Assembly (NCBI GenBank): GCA_038496445.1
Contig: JALMLS010000309.1
Coordinates: forward strand, 62,001 to 126,000
Direction: 5' to 3'
DNA length: 64,000 nucleotides
From: Trichosphaerium sp. ATCC 40318
Taxonomy: Eukaryota > Discosea > Flabellinia > Trichosidae
Part shown: in pieces, positions 27,622-38,375 of the stretch
Layout: each line of letters opens with the position of its first letter
How positions within the stretch are numbered: position 1 is the first letter of the stretch
Made by a program: the position numbers and the translations under genes
The notes under the pieces: generated by a model
The model's input: the letters and a program-made list of their open reading frames with translations, nothing else
What the model was told of the DNA's origin: nothing
Database searches by the model: none

Positions 27622-27756
27622 AATTAGGTGTAGGAAGGGATAAGGGCAACGGCAAGCATTTGGCACGATAAAACTTAACTAGTCGACCAGATTAAGTGAC
27701 AAACTATTGCATTTCGCGGGAAACAATACAGTGAGGAAAATAAAAGAGTGTCACAA
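27622..27756. promoter_or_regulatory. Bidirectional promoter between PRP16 and SSRP1
   Basis: Only 135 bp separate two divergent start codons, so both promoters and 5' leaders must fit here. No canonical TATA box is evident. Confidence 0.6.
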
Positions 27757-30731
27757 ATGAGCGCTCCTTTATTGACGTTTCAAAATATTGCTATTGGCGG
27801 AAAAGCCGTACCTGTATGTTATCTGTTCCGTTGGTTAAAAAAACCTGTTGTGCACTATGAACATCACTTTATAGAGCGTTTGCGGTGCTAACTGATTTAT
27901 AAGATTCTGGGTACATTAAAAATGAATTCAAGCGGTTTAGCGTGGCGCTCGCGTGGTGGTAAAATTGTTGCGGTCACAGCTACTGATTTAAAAGGTGCTT
28001 GGAAAGATTAAAGTTCTGCTTTGAACTAATTGCTCCTTCAAGGCGCCAAGTGGACGAGAATTAGTAAATACTTTCGTATATCGCTTATAGTGAAAGGCGG
28101 TAAAACACACAAATTTGATGGCTTTAGAAAAACAGTACGTTGGGCGGTTATTGCGCTATTATCACATTTTGACAATATTCTACAGGATAGTGAGAGTTTA
28201 CAGCAATTTTTCAGCGAGCATTACACAGTAACGCTTGGAGAGACACAACTAGCAACACAAGGATGGAACTGGGGCGATATTAAAATAAAAGGCAAGAAAA
28301 AATGCAGTTGCCATAAAAACGTTTACACACAATTTTTCTTCGCATTTGAGCTGTTTCGTGTATAAACAACATAACACGCTGTTATTTCGAGCAGTTAAAT
28401 CCTTTTTTCGTTGATATCTAGTGGAGCATTTGATCTTTTTTGTAGAAAATCAAAAAGCTGATAATAATATTCATTATTTTGTTTCCTTCTTCGTTGGCGT
28501 TTGCGTTTTTATTAATTTTTTTGTTTTCTATAGGATCTACCCTTGAATTTAGACCAGATCAACAAGAAAGTATCGCATTTGATTTACCTCTAGCTGAGGT
28601 ATCCGGTAGTTCAGTACATAAACAAGAAGTATCATTAAAATTCCATCACGATGACACTGTCAGTGGAGCAAACGTATGTCACCATTCCATATTTTGAAAA
28701 CAAAACAATACAAGCATGGTATTCCTATGTGTCAACCAGGAAAATTTGTTAAAAAGATCATAAGGAAACCTTGGAAGCTCGAAAGTTTGTTTTTTTTTAT
28801 TTGACATATTTTTGTTTGTTTTAGGTTGATAAACTTATTGATATGCGATTTTGGATTCCAAATGCTCAAGATGGAGAGATACTTGATAGTTCACCTGCTG
28901 AGAATTTTAATAAGAGTGTACTCGCTAAGGCTGATATTATGACAGCTACAGGAACACCTATTGTTTCTTTCCCACAGCTTACTATTGCCACACCAAGGTA
29001 CGTTCTCGAAGATCTTTTTTTTGTTTTGCTTATTTGATGTTTAGAGGTCGGTTCGATGTGGAGCTTTACCACTCTTTTGTGCAATTACATGGTACCAGCA
29101 GCGATTATACAATCAAGTACAATAATATTACAAGACTATTTCAACTACCAAAGCCAGATACCCACACATACTTCGTTGTACGTCCTTTGTTTTATCTTTT
29201 TGTGGTTTTGGAGCTTTTGTTTGTTTGTTCTCTTACCCCTGTCACGTGATATGTTATTATTGTATGCAGCTTATTAACGAGATTATCTAGGCGAGCATAG
29301 AACCACCAATTTGGCATGGTAGAACAAGTTATCCACACGTTGTTATGGAATTCAAAGAAAGCCAACGTATTGAAAAATTGCGCATTAACTTCCCTGATGA
29401 GTGCGTTCGCTGTTTTTTTGTTATTTTACTAATTATTATGAATTACTTTTTACTTTTGGTAAATACAATACGTTCCCACGTGAAAGTACACGTGTCGGGG
29501 TTTTTGAACAAGAAAGAAAACGAGTTTTTGAAAATACTTTGTACGTTGCTGTTTGTATCTAACTTGATTGTCAAAGGGAGGATCCTCGACTCAAGAAACT
29601 AAATCCTGTTATGTCTGGTTCAAAGCATTTGCTTGTTACTAAGGTATTCAAAGAACTTACTAGGAAACGTGTCACAGTTCCAAAGAGTTTTAAAAGGTAA
29701 GTCCATAGCATGGGTTTTTTTTATTACAAGTTATGTTCTTACTTTTGTTTTCTTTCTTTAGTTCAGCTGGTCATGCTGCTGTAAAGTGTACTCTGAAAAC
29801 TCACGATGGTTTACTATTCCCACTTGAGAAGAGTTTCTTCTTTGTACACAAACCGCCAACACACATTCGGTACGAAACGAACAAAGTTTTGATCTTTTTT
29901 TTTCCTCCTTTGCTGTTTTCTTGTGCTCTTAGCAGGACTTTTACTCTGTGTATTTATCCTCGTTTTATTTGTCACTGACCTTATTTAGGTTCGAAGAGAT
30001 CGCAAATGTTGAGTTCGCACGTGTTCGTATGGACACTGAAGCGAATAAAACATTCGATTTTATTGTTAATGGTCGTGGTGGTGCTAATTGGCATTTTACT
30101 TCTATGCACAAGAAGGAGTACTCTCCATTGTTTAATTTCATATCGAAGAAAAAACTTACTATCTTGGATGCAAGCGGACAAGGCGTGGTACATCTCTATG
30201 ATCGACAACCTTGAGCTTTTTTTTTTCTTCTTTTTTTTTGGCTCTTGAAGACGTTGTGGCTGTTTGACTCATTTTGGTTTAGATGTTACCTGATGAAGAA
30301 ATTGAAGATTATGAGAGAAAAACTAAATACAGTATGAGGAGTGAGAGAAACAGGAATTCCAGACAACGTGTACGTGTAGTTTTCTTTGAATTAATCTGCA
30401 AGGTTGCTGTGAATATTTTTTCTTACTTTTTTTTCTTAGATCCGACGTGCTATTCAGGCGAATGAAGTACCTGCAGATGAGGATGAGTCGGAAGATGAGG
30501 ATTTCCAAGTTCCTGAAGATGAAGCAGAGCCACCAGAGGAGTACGTGTAGATATTATTACCCAAGTCTGTTAACTCTTGATAAAAGATTCGATGATCAAT
30601 ATCTGAGTGATGAAGAAAAAGAACGTAAATCGAAGAAGCGTAAACGAAATGATCGTGAGTCTGATGAAGACGAAGTTTCTTTCGATGATGATGAACCTCC
30701 AGAGAAGAAAGCAAAGACAAAAGATGTCTAG
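27757..30731 (+). CDS. POB3: FACT complex subunit SSRP1/Pob3
   Basis: Starts [17 protein letters not shown]. The N-terminal dimerisation domain includes [20 protein letters not shown] and [11 protein letters not shown], then [15 protein letters not shown]. The middle PH domains include [118 protein letters not shown] and [15 protein letters not shown]. The C-terminal region is acidic ([20 protein letters not shown]), followed by a basic segment ending [10 protein letters not shown]. There is no HMG box, as in yeast Pob3 and unlike animal and plant SSRP1. With Spt16 it forms FACT, which reorganises nucleosomes for transcription and replication. Two large introns hold CACGTG (29248, 29478/29494). 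The fourth stretch near 29400-29600 is spliced to [20 protein letters not shown]. Confidence 0.93.
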
Positions 30732-31084
30732 TTGAGAAAAAGAAAAAAAGAAGAAAAAAAGACCAAAAAAAAAGGAAAAAAAATATGGGTTTATCCTTTG
30801 ACCTTGTACAAAGTTTCGTGTGGTTTTAAATGAATAACATCCGTATACGTCTAGTTATATTCTTTCTTGGATGTAAACTATTAGTAGTGTCAATAGTACC
30901 GTATTATTGCAAAGATTATTGTTTCACTAAACAACATACACGACACAGTTCATCGTCTGTTTTCTGTTCTTAATAAAGAAACTTTTTGGGAGAGTTTCTG
31001 ACCTACTTACAATTGTTCTATCCAATAACTCATTAAATTCTTTCATTCAAGTACTCTCCGGCACACAAGCATAACAGCGGGAGG
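30732..31084. other. Intergenic region after SSRP1
   Basis: Poly-A-rich 3' flank of SSRP1, then AT-rich DNA with no exon. The edge of the F-box/LRR relic zone starts near 31085. Confidence 0.5.
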
Positions 31085-31258
31085 CCTTATGTGGGGTATT
31101 GTCGAGTTATTTGCGGGAGTTCATACCATTGATCTTGATAGTTGTAAACATATAACAGATGAAGGAATCAAAGCTCTCACTGGCGTTCATACCATTCACA
31201 CTAATTGTACTTCAGTTAGAGATATACAAGCATTTCTTGATCGTTGCAAAACATGAAG
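31085..31258 (+). pseudogene. F-box/LRR gene relic (LRR fragment)
   Basis: Reads ELFAGVHTIDLDSCKHITDE then GIKALTGVHTIHTNCTSVRD and IQAFLDRCKT before TGA. Two or three LRRs with no F-box and no start in range; a dead C-terminal fragment. Confidence 0.7.
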
Positions 31259-31267
31259 AAATAAGCT

Positions 31268-31337
31268 ACAGTGCAAGGAGTTAAAAGGTTAAAAGCTCAT
31301 GGTGCAAAAGTAGCAATATTCCACAAGCTAACTACCT
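31268..31337 (+). pseudogene. Relic of the F-box/LRR C 3' end
   Basis: Matches the end of the gene at 37470-38141 (VQGIKRLKAHGAKVAIFHKL then TT and a stop). It marks the outer edge of the left palindrome arm. Confidence 0.75.
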
Positions 31338-31637
31338 AACAATTCTAATAGCAAGTTGCAATAAACATATTATTCAAGTCAACAAAATTAATTAAATAGA
31401 ACATTGACTTTAATGCAGTTGGAATTTTGGTTACGCTCACTGTGGAGCTACTATTCTGGTTTGCTATAACGTTATTGAGTGCTGGTAAGTTGCCCGTTTA
31501 GGTAACCCTAGATGTAGCCTACCATCTTTTTACTAATTTTGTGTACCAAGTTGCCTTCGCAAAGTGCTTTTGAACAGATGAAATGACAATAAAGAGTCTG
31601 TTTATTTTTTGTTGTACAATTTCTTGTCTATGTTGTT

Positions 31638-33346
31638 TCAGTCTTCATCAACGTATGGACCATCTGTTTGCATAGAGAAGCTGAAATCTTCTGATGAAGG
31701 GGATGGAGAGTCCTCATATGGGGCAGCTGCAATGTTATTTACGGGACTGCGACCAAGACCAAACGAGGCAGGTGAACATCCACATTTGGTAACGATCTTC
31801 TTAGATATCTCTCGGTGCGTATAAAAAAGAATTACACTGATAAGTGCCACATACAAAATACAAAAAGCCTATGTAAAAAGTCATCAATTGAAAAAGATGG
31901 TTTAGGATGAAGACATTTCATCCAATGTAAGAAAAATTGTTCACTTACAGTAATAAGCACAAAAGCAATAATTTTATGTTTCTTCACAACACTTTCACTA
32001 TCTTGATTGAACAAAAGAACACGGTTCTTGTGCACCTTGATTCCTGTAGCTTTCGAAAGTTCATTTAAAGCCTTTGTAAAATATTAGCAAAGACATACAA
32101 AAGAAGGGGTTGAATTGGTTAAAAACTAGAGCAGAAACAATGCATGAAAACTGTAATATTGTTTCAAAATAACTTGTACCTCTTCAGTGCTGTCCAATAA
32201 TAGTGTTGGTATCAGCGATGAACTACTATATAGCCTTGTGCTGTCTGTATTGCCGTCAAACCATTTTTGTATACAGTCGTCATCCTTGTGTTTAAAACAA
32301 CTGTTCTTATTAAATGGCAGAGAATATTGAAATTTAAGCACACAAGTTACAAAAAATCCAACAAGCTCTAAAAAACTAGGTAAGTATTTTGCGTAACATT
32401 AGTACATACAGTGTTATTCATCAACGATGTTCCTGGATTCAATGACACTGGAGCAACGCAATACAATCTATTTACACAACTTCTTACTTTCCCACCGGTA
32501 CATGTCTCTGTTGAGCTGTATCCCCAACTATGCGAGTAATAAGAAACAACTACAATGAACTAATTTCGGAGTTGAAAAACAACTAGCCTCACTGCTACAG
32601 CTTTGGTGTTCATTACTACGTTGGTACTGGTGTGAATCCACAACAGTAATATGATCACCTTGCTTGTAACAGCTTGACAATGTCAAGATGTACATACAAT
32701 GTTGAATTAGTAACAATTTCACTTGGTGTCTCAAAGGTGTAATCAAACCCTGTCTTGAACTTTTCGTTATTTTGTATTTTATCTTTGATTATGTTATCCA
32801 CTATTACCCATCCTAAAACCAAAAAATAAGATCACGATTTGCTGCACGTGCTGCAACAAAAGAAAACTAAAAATTATTCTTGTTTTTTTCGGGTTTTTCA
32901 GTTACCTTCAAAAGTACTCAGCCAATACGTTCTTGCTAAGTAGCTCATTAACCATGCAAGGATCATCATAGTCGCTGTGGCTACTACAAGCGCTCCGAAG
33001 AAAAATAAATGGTGTTTCTTTGGCCCCTGTAGAATGGAAAGAACCATGAACGTCATACCACCTATTACACAGGCTACTAATCCCAAACACAAGCACTAAT
33101 CCAAAATAAGTTTGTGATCATCAAAATAATTAAACGACGCCTATTAATCAACCTATAGAGCGTCTGGTATCGATGGGAACGTGTTTAAACAAAACATACA
33201 ATTACAACCCAACCAGCCGTTCCTTGAGGTTCGCTGATGCTTGAAAGAGCTACAGCTGTACCAATAGCTATCGGTAAAAGCACTGCTGCAATGCAAGCGT
33301 TTAATAAGAGCGAGCCCCGTTCGGAGAGATTATCCAATAGTTTCAT
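31638..33346 (-). CDS. Four-TM, tetraspanin-like membrane protein (left-arm copy)
   Basis: Starts MKLLDNLSERGSLLLNACIA at 33346. TM1 is ACIAAVLLPIAIGTAVALSS. After a short intron TM2 follows (GLVACVIGGMTFMVLSILQG) and then TM3 (HHLFFFGALVVATATMMILA, continuing WLMSYLARTYWL). A large loop comes next (WVIVDNIIKDKIQNNEKFKT and a cysteine-rich part including CTGGKVRSCVNRLYCVAPVS and KHKDDDCIQKWFDGNTDSTR). TM4 is before the tail (CILYVALISVILFY), which carries GCGCSP-type cysteines and ends FSMQTDGPYVDED; stop TGA at 31638-31640. Four helices with one large Cys-rich loop between TM3 and TM4 match the tetraspanin layout. A CCG motif can be read near 32650 but lies in a frame I could not connect, so the family call is tentative. 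The right-arm copy is at 35449-37172. Confidence 0.6.
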
Positions 33347-33494
33347 GTTGTTTTATTATTGTATAAATAGAGTAGATACGCTTTATACTCAATAAGTAGT
33401 AAAATAACTAACTTTGGGATTATGCATCTTGCAATTTTTTGGATGAACGGCGATTGTACCCGAAAACAGTTGGGGAATATTTAAGGAACATTTT

Positions 33495-33690
33495 TAAGTC
33501 ATGTACGAGATGAAGATGTATCAGCACTCTCAGGGGTTTATGATATTAACTTGTGGGGATGCAACCTTATTACAGATGCAGTTGTAGATCCTCTTAAAGG
33601 ATTGCATACAATAAACGCTTGCTATACTCGGATTACAGTACAAGGAATTAAAAGGTTAAAAGCTCATGGTGTAAAAGTACTACATTTTCA
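33495..33690 (+). pseudogene. F-box/LRR C relic in the palindrome spacer
   Basis: Reads RDEDVSALSGVYDINLWGCN then LITDAVVDPLKGLHTINACY and TRITVQGIKRLKAHGVKV, almost identical to the end of the gene at 37470-38141. No F-box and no start. Confidence 0.8.
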
Positions 33691-33768
33691 CGTGTTGGAA
33701 TTTTGCGTTGATGAGTATTGACTAACAAAGAAAGATCTTGAAGAAAACCAATTTACATCCATCACAAC

Positions 33769-35148
33769 ATGGAGAAGGTAATTAATGTTCCAGAACTCAT
33801 TTTAGCGGTTATGGAGCAAACGAATTGTTTTAAAGCGATAATAGCCTTCTCAAGCAGTCACAAGCATGCTCGTAATGTAATATGTTCACCAGAGTCTGCG
33901 AAACAATTGTTTAAAGCTCAATGGAATAATCCTTTATTTTACGGACCAATTAGCGAATGGCCATCAAAACTTGGAGGTGTTGACAACATCACCGACTTTA
34001 GTGGATTACAATACCTCTACTTTGGGCGACACTTGGAGAAACAGTATCAAGTAAGTCATGTTTTGAAACCTTTTAAGCCCCACGTGTGTGGAATTCGTAA
34101 CACGTGAAATTTTAGAGTATCTGTAAAGTAGAAGATAAAGTTCTTGATATTAATACAGGCGAACTGATTTCTGCATCACCATCAACCTCTGTCGAGTACT
34201 ATTACGGACCTATGTTCGGTACTGAGCCTAGAAAATTCATAGGAAACCGCCGAATAGTTGTTGGTGACGTCGTTCTAATCAGAGAACCAGAAACTTACAC
34301 TGGATTGTGTAAAAAAAGCAATAAACAACTTTGGAAGATACCAAACAAAGGTTATGTGCATGAAATTAGCCATCGAAGTGCTACCATGGTTTTAACAGAT
34401 GGTAACCAGTGGAGGGGTTTACGAAAACGAGAAATGTATGCTGTAAATTTAAAGGATGGTACGACACATGTTTAAACACTTAACAAAAAAGTGAAAATCT
34501 TTACTTTTTTTTGATTCTTCTTGTTTGTATAAAGGTTTGTGTTTAGGTACTACATTATGGTCCAAGGATATAATACATTATTGCTCCTCTGGTGAGACAT
34601 GTTCAATTACACTAGCAGAGAAGTTCATTTGTATTTTGGATGGCCAAACTAAAAACAAAACTGCACTTCTAGATATCAAGAGTGGTAAAGAAGTTGGTGT
34701 ATTGAGTCACCTCGTAAATAAAGTAACTACTACAAGAGAACACATAGTTATGCTCAGTGGTGATTTCATGTACAAATACAAGGAAGACAACAACATATTT
34801 AATCTGGTGTGGAAGATAAAAATCAAGAAAAGTGGAGTTGTTGACGATTATCATTTTTCAAATCAGTCCATCCTATTAGTGACATACAGTGTCCTCTCTG
34901 ACAGTGGTGTTGGTATATGCTTGATTGACAAACATGGGAAGGTCACGTGGGAACACTTTGTAAATTTTGCAGGTGTAGACCATAGCAGATACTGTCATTA
35001 CGCTGCAATTCAAGTAAAAGGAAAGAAAGGAATAATTGTACAGTCAATTGGTTCATGTGCAGTGGTATGTGAATGTATTGGGTGGAATGGTTTCAGAAAA
35101 TGGAGGTTTAACAGAATTCAACATCCCATAGATGAAAAATACAACTAA
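33769..35148 (+). CDS. F-box-like protein with predicted beta-propeller
   Basis: Three exons (introns about 34051-34115 and 34459-34534). The N-terminus MEKVINVPELILAVMEQTNC...AFSSSHKHARNVIC resembles a weak F-box. The remaining 350 residues alternate short hydrophobic strands with turns, including GDVVLIREPE, KQLWKIPNKG, KFICILDGQT, KTALLDIKSGKEVG, YKYKEDNNIFNLVWKIKIKK, GICLIDKHGKVTWEHF and GWNGFRKWRF. The W-containing strands recall quinoprotein or WD-like propellers. It lies wholly in the spacer of the palindrome, between a dead LRR fragment and the right arm. Likely an SCF receptor with a propeller target domain, by analogy with FBXW proteins. Intact frame, TAA at the end. The F-box call is moderate. 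Confidence 0.65.
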
Positions 35149-35311
35149 CGTCAGTCAAGAAATAATTAACGAAAAAAAACCCCAAAACTTTCAGCAAACA
35201 AAAGTAATGCAGTGTGAAATTGATTGTTTCAAAGAAATCACGTGTTTTTATTTCAAAGATTGCTTTTTAAATTTTGTCGTTTTACGCGTTCCGTTTCTGT
35301 ATCGATCCTTA

Positions 35312-37542
35312 AATATTCCCCCCAACTGTTTTCGGGTACAATCGCCGTTCATCCAAAAAATTGCAAGATGCATAATCCCAAAGTTAGTTATTTTACTACT
35401 TATTGAGTATAAAGCGTATCTACTCTACTCACACAATAATAAAACAACATGAAACTATTGGATAATCTCTCCTTACGGGGCTCGCTCTTATTAAACGCTT
35501 GCATTGCAGCAGTGCTTTTACCGATAGCTATTGGTACAGCTGTAGCTCTTTCAAGCATCAGCGAACCTCAAGGACACGCTGTTTTGGTTCAAGTGGTATG
35601 TTTTGTTTAAACATGTTCCCATCGATACCAGACGCTCTATGGGTTGCTTAATAGGCGTCGTTTAATTATTTTGATGATCACAAACTTATTTTGGATTAGG
35701 GCTTGGGTATGGCAATTCTAGCCTGTCTGGTAGGTGGTGTGACGCTCATGGGTCTTTCCATTGGAGAGGTGCAGGTGCCAAAGAAACACCATTTATTATT
35801 TTTCTTCGGAGCGCTTGTAATAGCCACAATGACTATGATTATCCTTGCATGGTCAATGAGCTACCTCACAAGAACGTATTGGCTGAGTACTTTTGAAGGT
35901 AACTGAAAAACCCAAAAAAAACAAGAATAATTTCAGTTTTCTTTTGTTGCAGCACGTGCAGCAAATCGTGATCTTATTTTTTTGGTTTTAGGATGGGTAA
36001 TAGTGGATAACATAATCAAAGATAAAATACAAAATAACGAAAAGTTCAAGACAGGGTTTGATTACACCTTTGAGACACCAAGTGAAATTGTTACTAATTC
36101 AACATTGTATGTACATCTTGACATTGTCAAGCTGTTACAAGCATGGTGATCATATTATTGTTGTGGATTTACACCAGTACCAACATAATAATGAACACCA
36201 AAGCTGTAGCAGTGAAGGCTAGTTGTTTTTCAACTCCGAAATTAGTTCATTGTAGTTGTTTCTTATTACTCGCATAGTTGGGGATACAGCTCAATAAGAA
36301 CATGTTCTGCTGGGAAAGTAAGACGTTGTGTATATAGATTGTATTGCGTTGCTCCAGTGTCATTGAATCCAGAAACATCGTTGATGAATAACACTGTATG
36401 TACTAATGTTACGCAAAATACTTACCTAGTTTTTTTAGGTTGTTGGATTTTTTGTAACTTGTGTGCTTGAATTTCAACGTTATTATTTGACAGTTAATAA
36501 GAACACTTGTTTTAAACACAAGGATGACGACTGTATACAAAAATGGTTTGACGGCAATACAGACAGTACAAGGATATATGGTAGTTCATCGCTGATACGT
36601 CCAACACTATTATTGGATGGCACTGGAGGGGTACAAGTTATTTGAAACAATATTACAGTTTTCATTCATTGTTTCTGCTCTAGTTTTTAACCAATTCAAC
36701 CCCTTCTTTTGTTATGTCTTTGCTAATATTTTACAAAGGCTTTAAGTAAACTTTCAAAAGCTAAAGGAATCAATGTGCACAAGAACCGTGTTCTTTTGTT
36801 CAATCAAGATAGTGAAAGTGTTGTGAAGAAACATAAAATTATTGCTTTTGTGCTTATTACTGTAAGTGGACAATTTTTCTTACATTGGATGGAATGTCCT
36901 CATCCTAAACAATCTTTTTCAATTGATGACTTTTTACATAGGCTTTTTGTATTTTGTATGTGGCACTTATCAGTGTAATTCTTTTATGTAAGCACCCAGA
37001 GATATCTAAGAAGATTGCTACCAAATGTGGATGTTCACCTGCCTCTTTTGGTCTTGCTCGACGTCCCGTAAATAACATTGCAGCTGCCCCATCTGAGAAC
37101 TCTCCATCCCCTTCATCAGAAGATTTCAGCTTCTCTATACAAACAGATGGTCCGTACGTTGATGAAGACTGAAACAACATAGACAAGAAATTGTACAACA
37201 AAAAATAAAAAGACTCTTTATTGTCATTTCATCTGTTCAAAAGCACTTTGCGAAGGCAACTTGGTACACAAAATTAGTAAAAAGATGGTAGGCTGCATCT
37301 AGGGTTACCTAAAAGGGCAACTTACCAGCACTCAATAACGTTATAGCAACCAGAATAGTAGCTCCACAGTGAGCGTAACCAAAATTCCAACTACATTCAA
37401 GTCAATGTTCTATTTTACTAATTTTGTTGACTTGAATAATATGTTTATTGCAACTTGCTATTAGAATTGTTAGGTAGTTAGCTTGTGGAATATTGCTACT
37501 TTTGCACCATGAGCTTTTAACCTTTTAATTCCTTGTACTGTA
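35312..37542. repeat. Right arm of the 2.2-kb inverted repeat
   Basis: Reverse-orientation partner of 31268-33485. The central spacer between arms is about 1.8 kb (33486-35311). Confidence 0.85.
35449..37172 (+). CDS. Four-TM, tetraspanin-like membrane protein (right-arm copy)
   Basis: Diverged duplicate of 31638-33346. Starts MKLLDNLSLRGSLLLNACIA; TM2 is GMAILACLVGGVTLMGLSIG, TM3 is LLFFFGALVIATMTMIILAW, and the tail ends IQTDGPYVDED (TGA 37170-37172). The loop exons WVIVDNIIKDKIQNNEKFKT and KHKDDDCIQKWFDGNTDSTR are intact. Relative to the left copy one base is inserted near 36220 (GTGAAGGCTAG versus GTGAGGCTAG). That breaks one candidate frame of the middle loop exon, so either the copy is damaged there or that frame is not the coding one. 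Amino-acid changes are mostly conservative in the helices. Confidence 0.55.
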
Positions 37543-38141
37543 ATCCGAGTATAGCAAGCGTTTATTGTATGCAATCCTTTAAGAGGATCTACAACTGCAT
37601 CTGTAATAAGGTTGCATCCCCACAAGTTAATATCATAAACCCCTGAGAGTGCTGATACATCTTCATCTCGTACATTACTTACACGTGATAAGTTGATTGT
37701 GTGAACTCCAGCAATTGATTGGATACTCTTTCCAGTAAGGTGCTTACATCCTTCAAGATCAATTGTATGAACACCAGCAATACTCGAAATATTTCTTATT
37801 CTTTGGCACCAACGCAATGAAATTGAATGTACACCAGCAAGATTATTTAATACTGTATCTGTTACCTTTTTGTAACCAAAGAAAATTCTTGTGTTTTTCA
37901 GAAGATTCTTGTTTTTATAGAGCATTCGAATGTGATCACGTGATTGTATTGTTATAAAACCATAACCAACGTATTTATAGATTATAGTAGCAAACAACCA
38001 ACATGTTTGAGCAAGATTGAAAGGATTTAACAAGTCATTGGATAGAACAATAGTAAGCAGCTCTACTGGGAGGTCAGTAAGCGAAACTCTTCTCCTATAT
38101 AATATCAATAAAGAACAAATTTAGACGATGTACTGTGTCAT
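37470..38141 (-). CDS. F-box/LRR protein C
   Basis: A short first exon (ATG at 38141, MTQ) is spliced via GTACAT...TATAG to RRVSLTDLPVELLTIVLSND, an F-box (continuing NPFNLAQTCWLFATIIYKYV). Residues 70-200 are LRRs: NLAGVHSISLRWCQRIRNIS, SIAGVHTIDLEGCKHLTGKS, IAGVHTINLSRVSNVRDEDV, ALSGVYDINLWGCNLITDAV and LKGLHTINACYTRI, ending AHGAKVAIFHKLTT. It is shorter than A, B and E. Its 3' end coincides with the outer end of the right palindrome arm and is present in two further broken copies (31268 and 33495). Expected to be an SCF receptor; target unknown. Confidence 0.75.
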
Positions 38142-38375
38142 TAAGAATGCGTGGTTGGTTTCTTAATACTGATATCGCAAGTATTGTTTTGATATTTGGA
38201 AATAGTTTGTACTAATACCTTTGACTGAGTTTTTTTGGTAGCCAAGCAACGATGTTAATAGCAGTTATGAGTGCTTTTGCTTGTCAAGTAGTACTATTTA
38301 TTATAACGTCCACGCAAAATTACAAAGAAATAGATTCATATGAAACCAATTTATTAAATTTTTTGTGTGCGTTCA

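Larger units (their letters stand above)
31268..33485. repeat. Left arm of a 2.2-kb inverted repeat
   Basis: Matches 35312-37542 in reverse orientation at roughly 90-95% by eye, covering the four-TM gene, its flanks and the end of an F-box/LRR gene. Inner edge: TTAAGGAAC near 33480. Confidence 0.85.

Noticed and set aside
31600-31830. Plus-strand frame LYNFLSMLFQSSSTYGPSVC
   Set aside because: Antisense of the four-TM C-terminal exon, which is conserved as protein in both arms.
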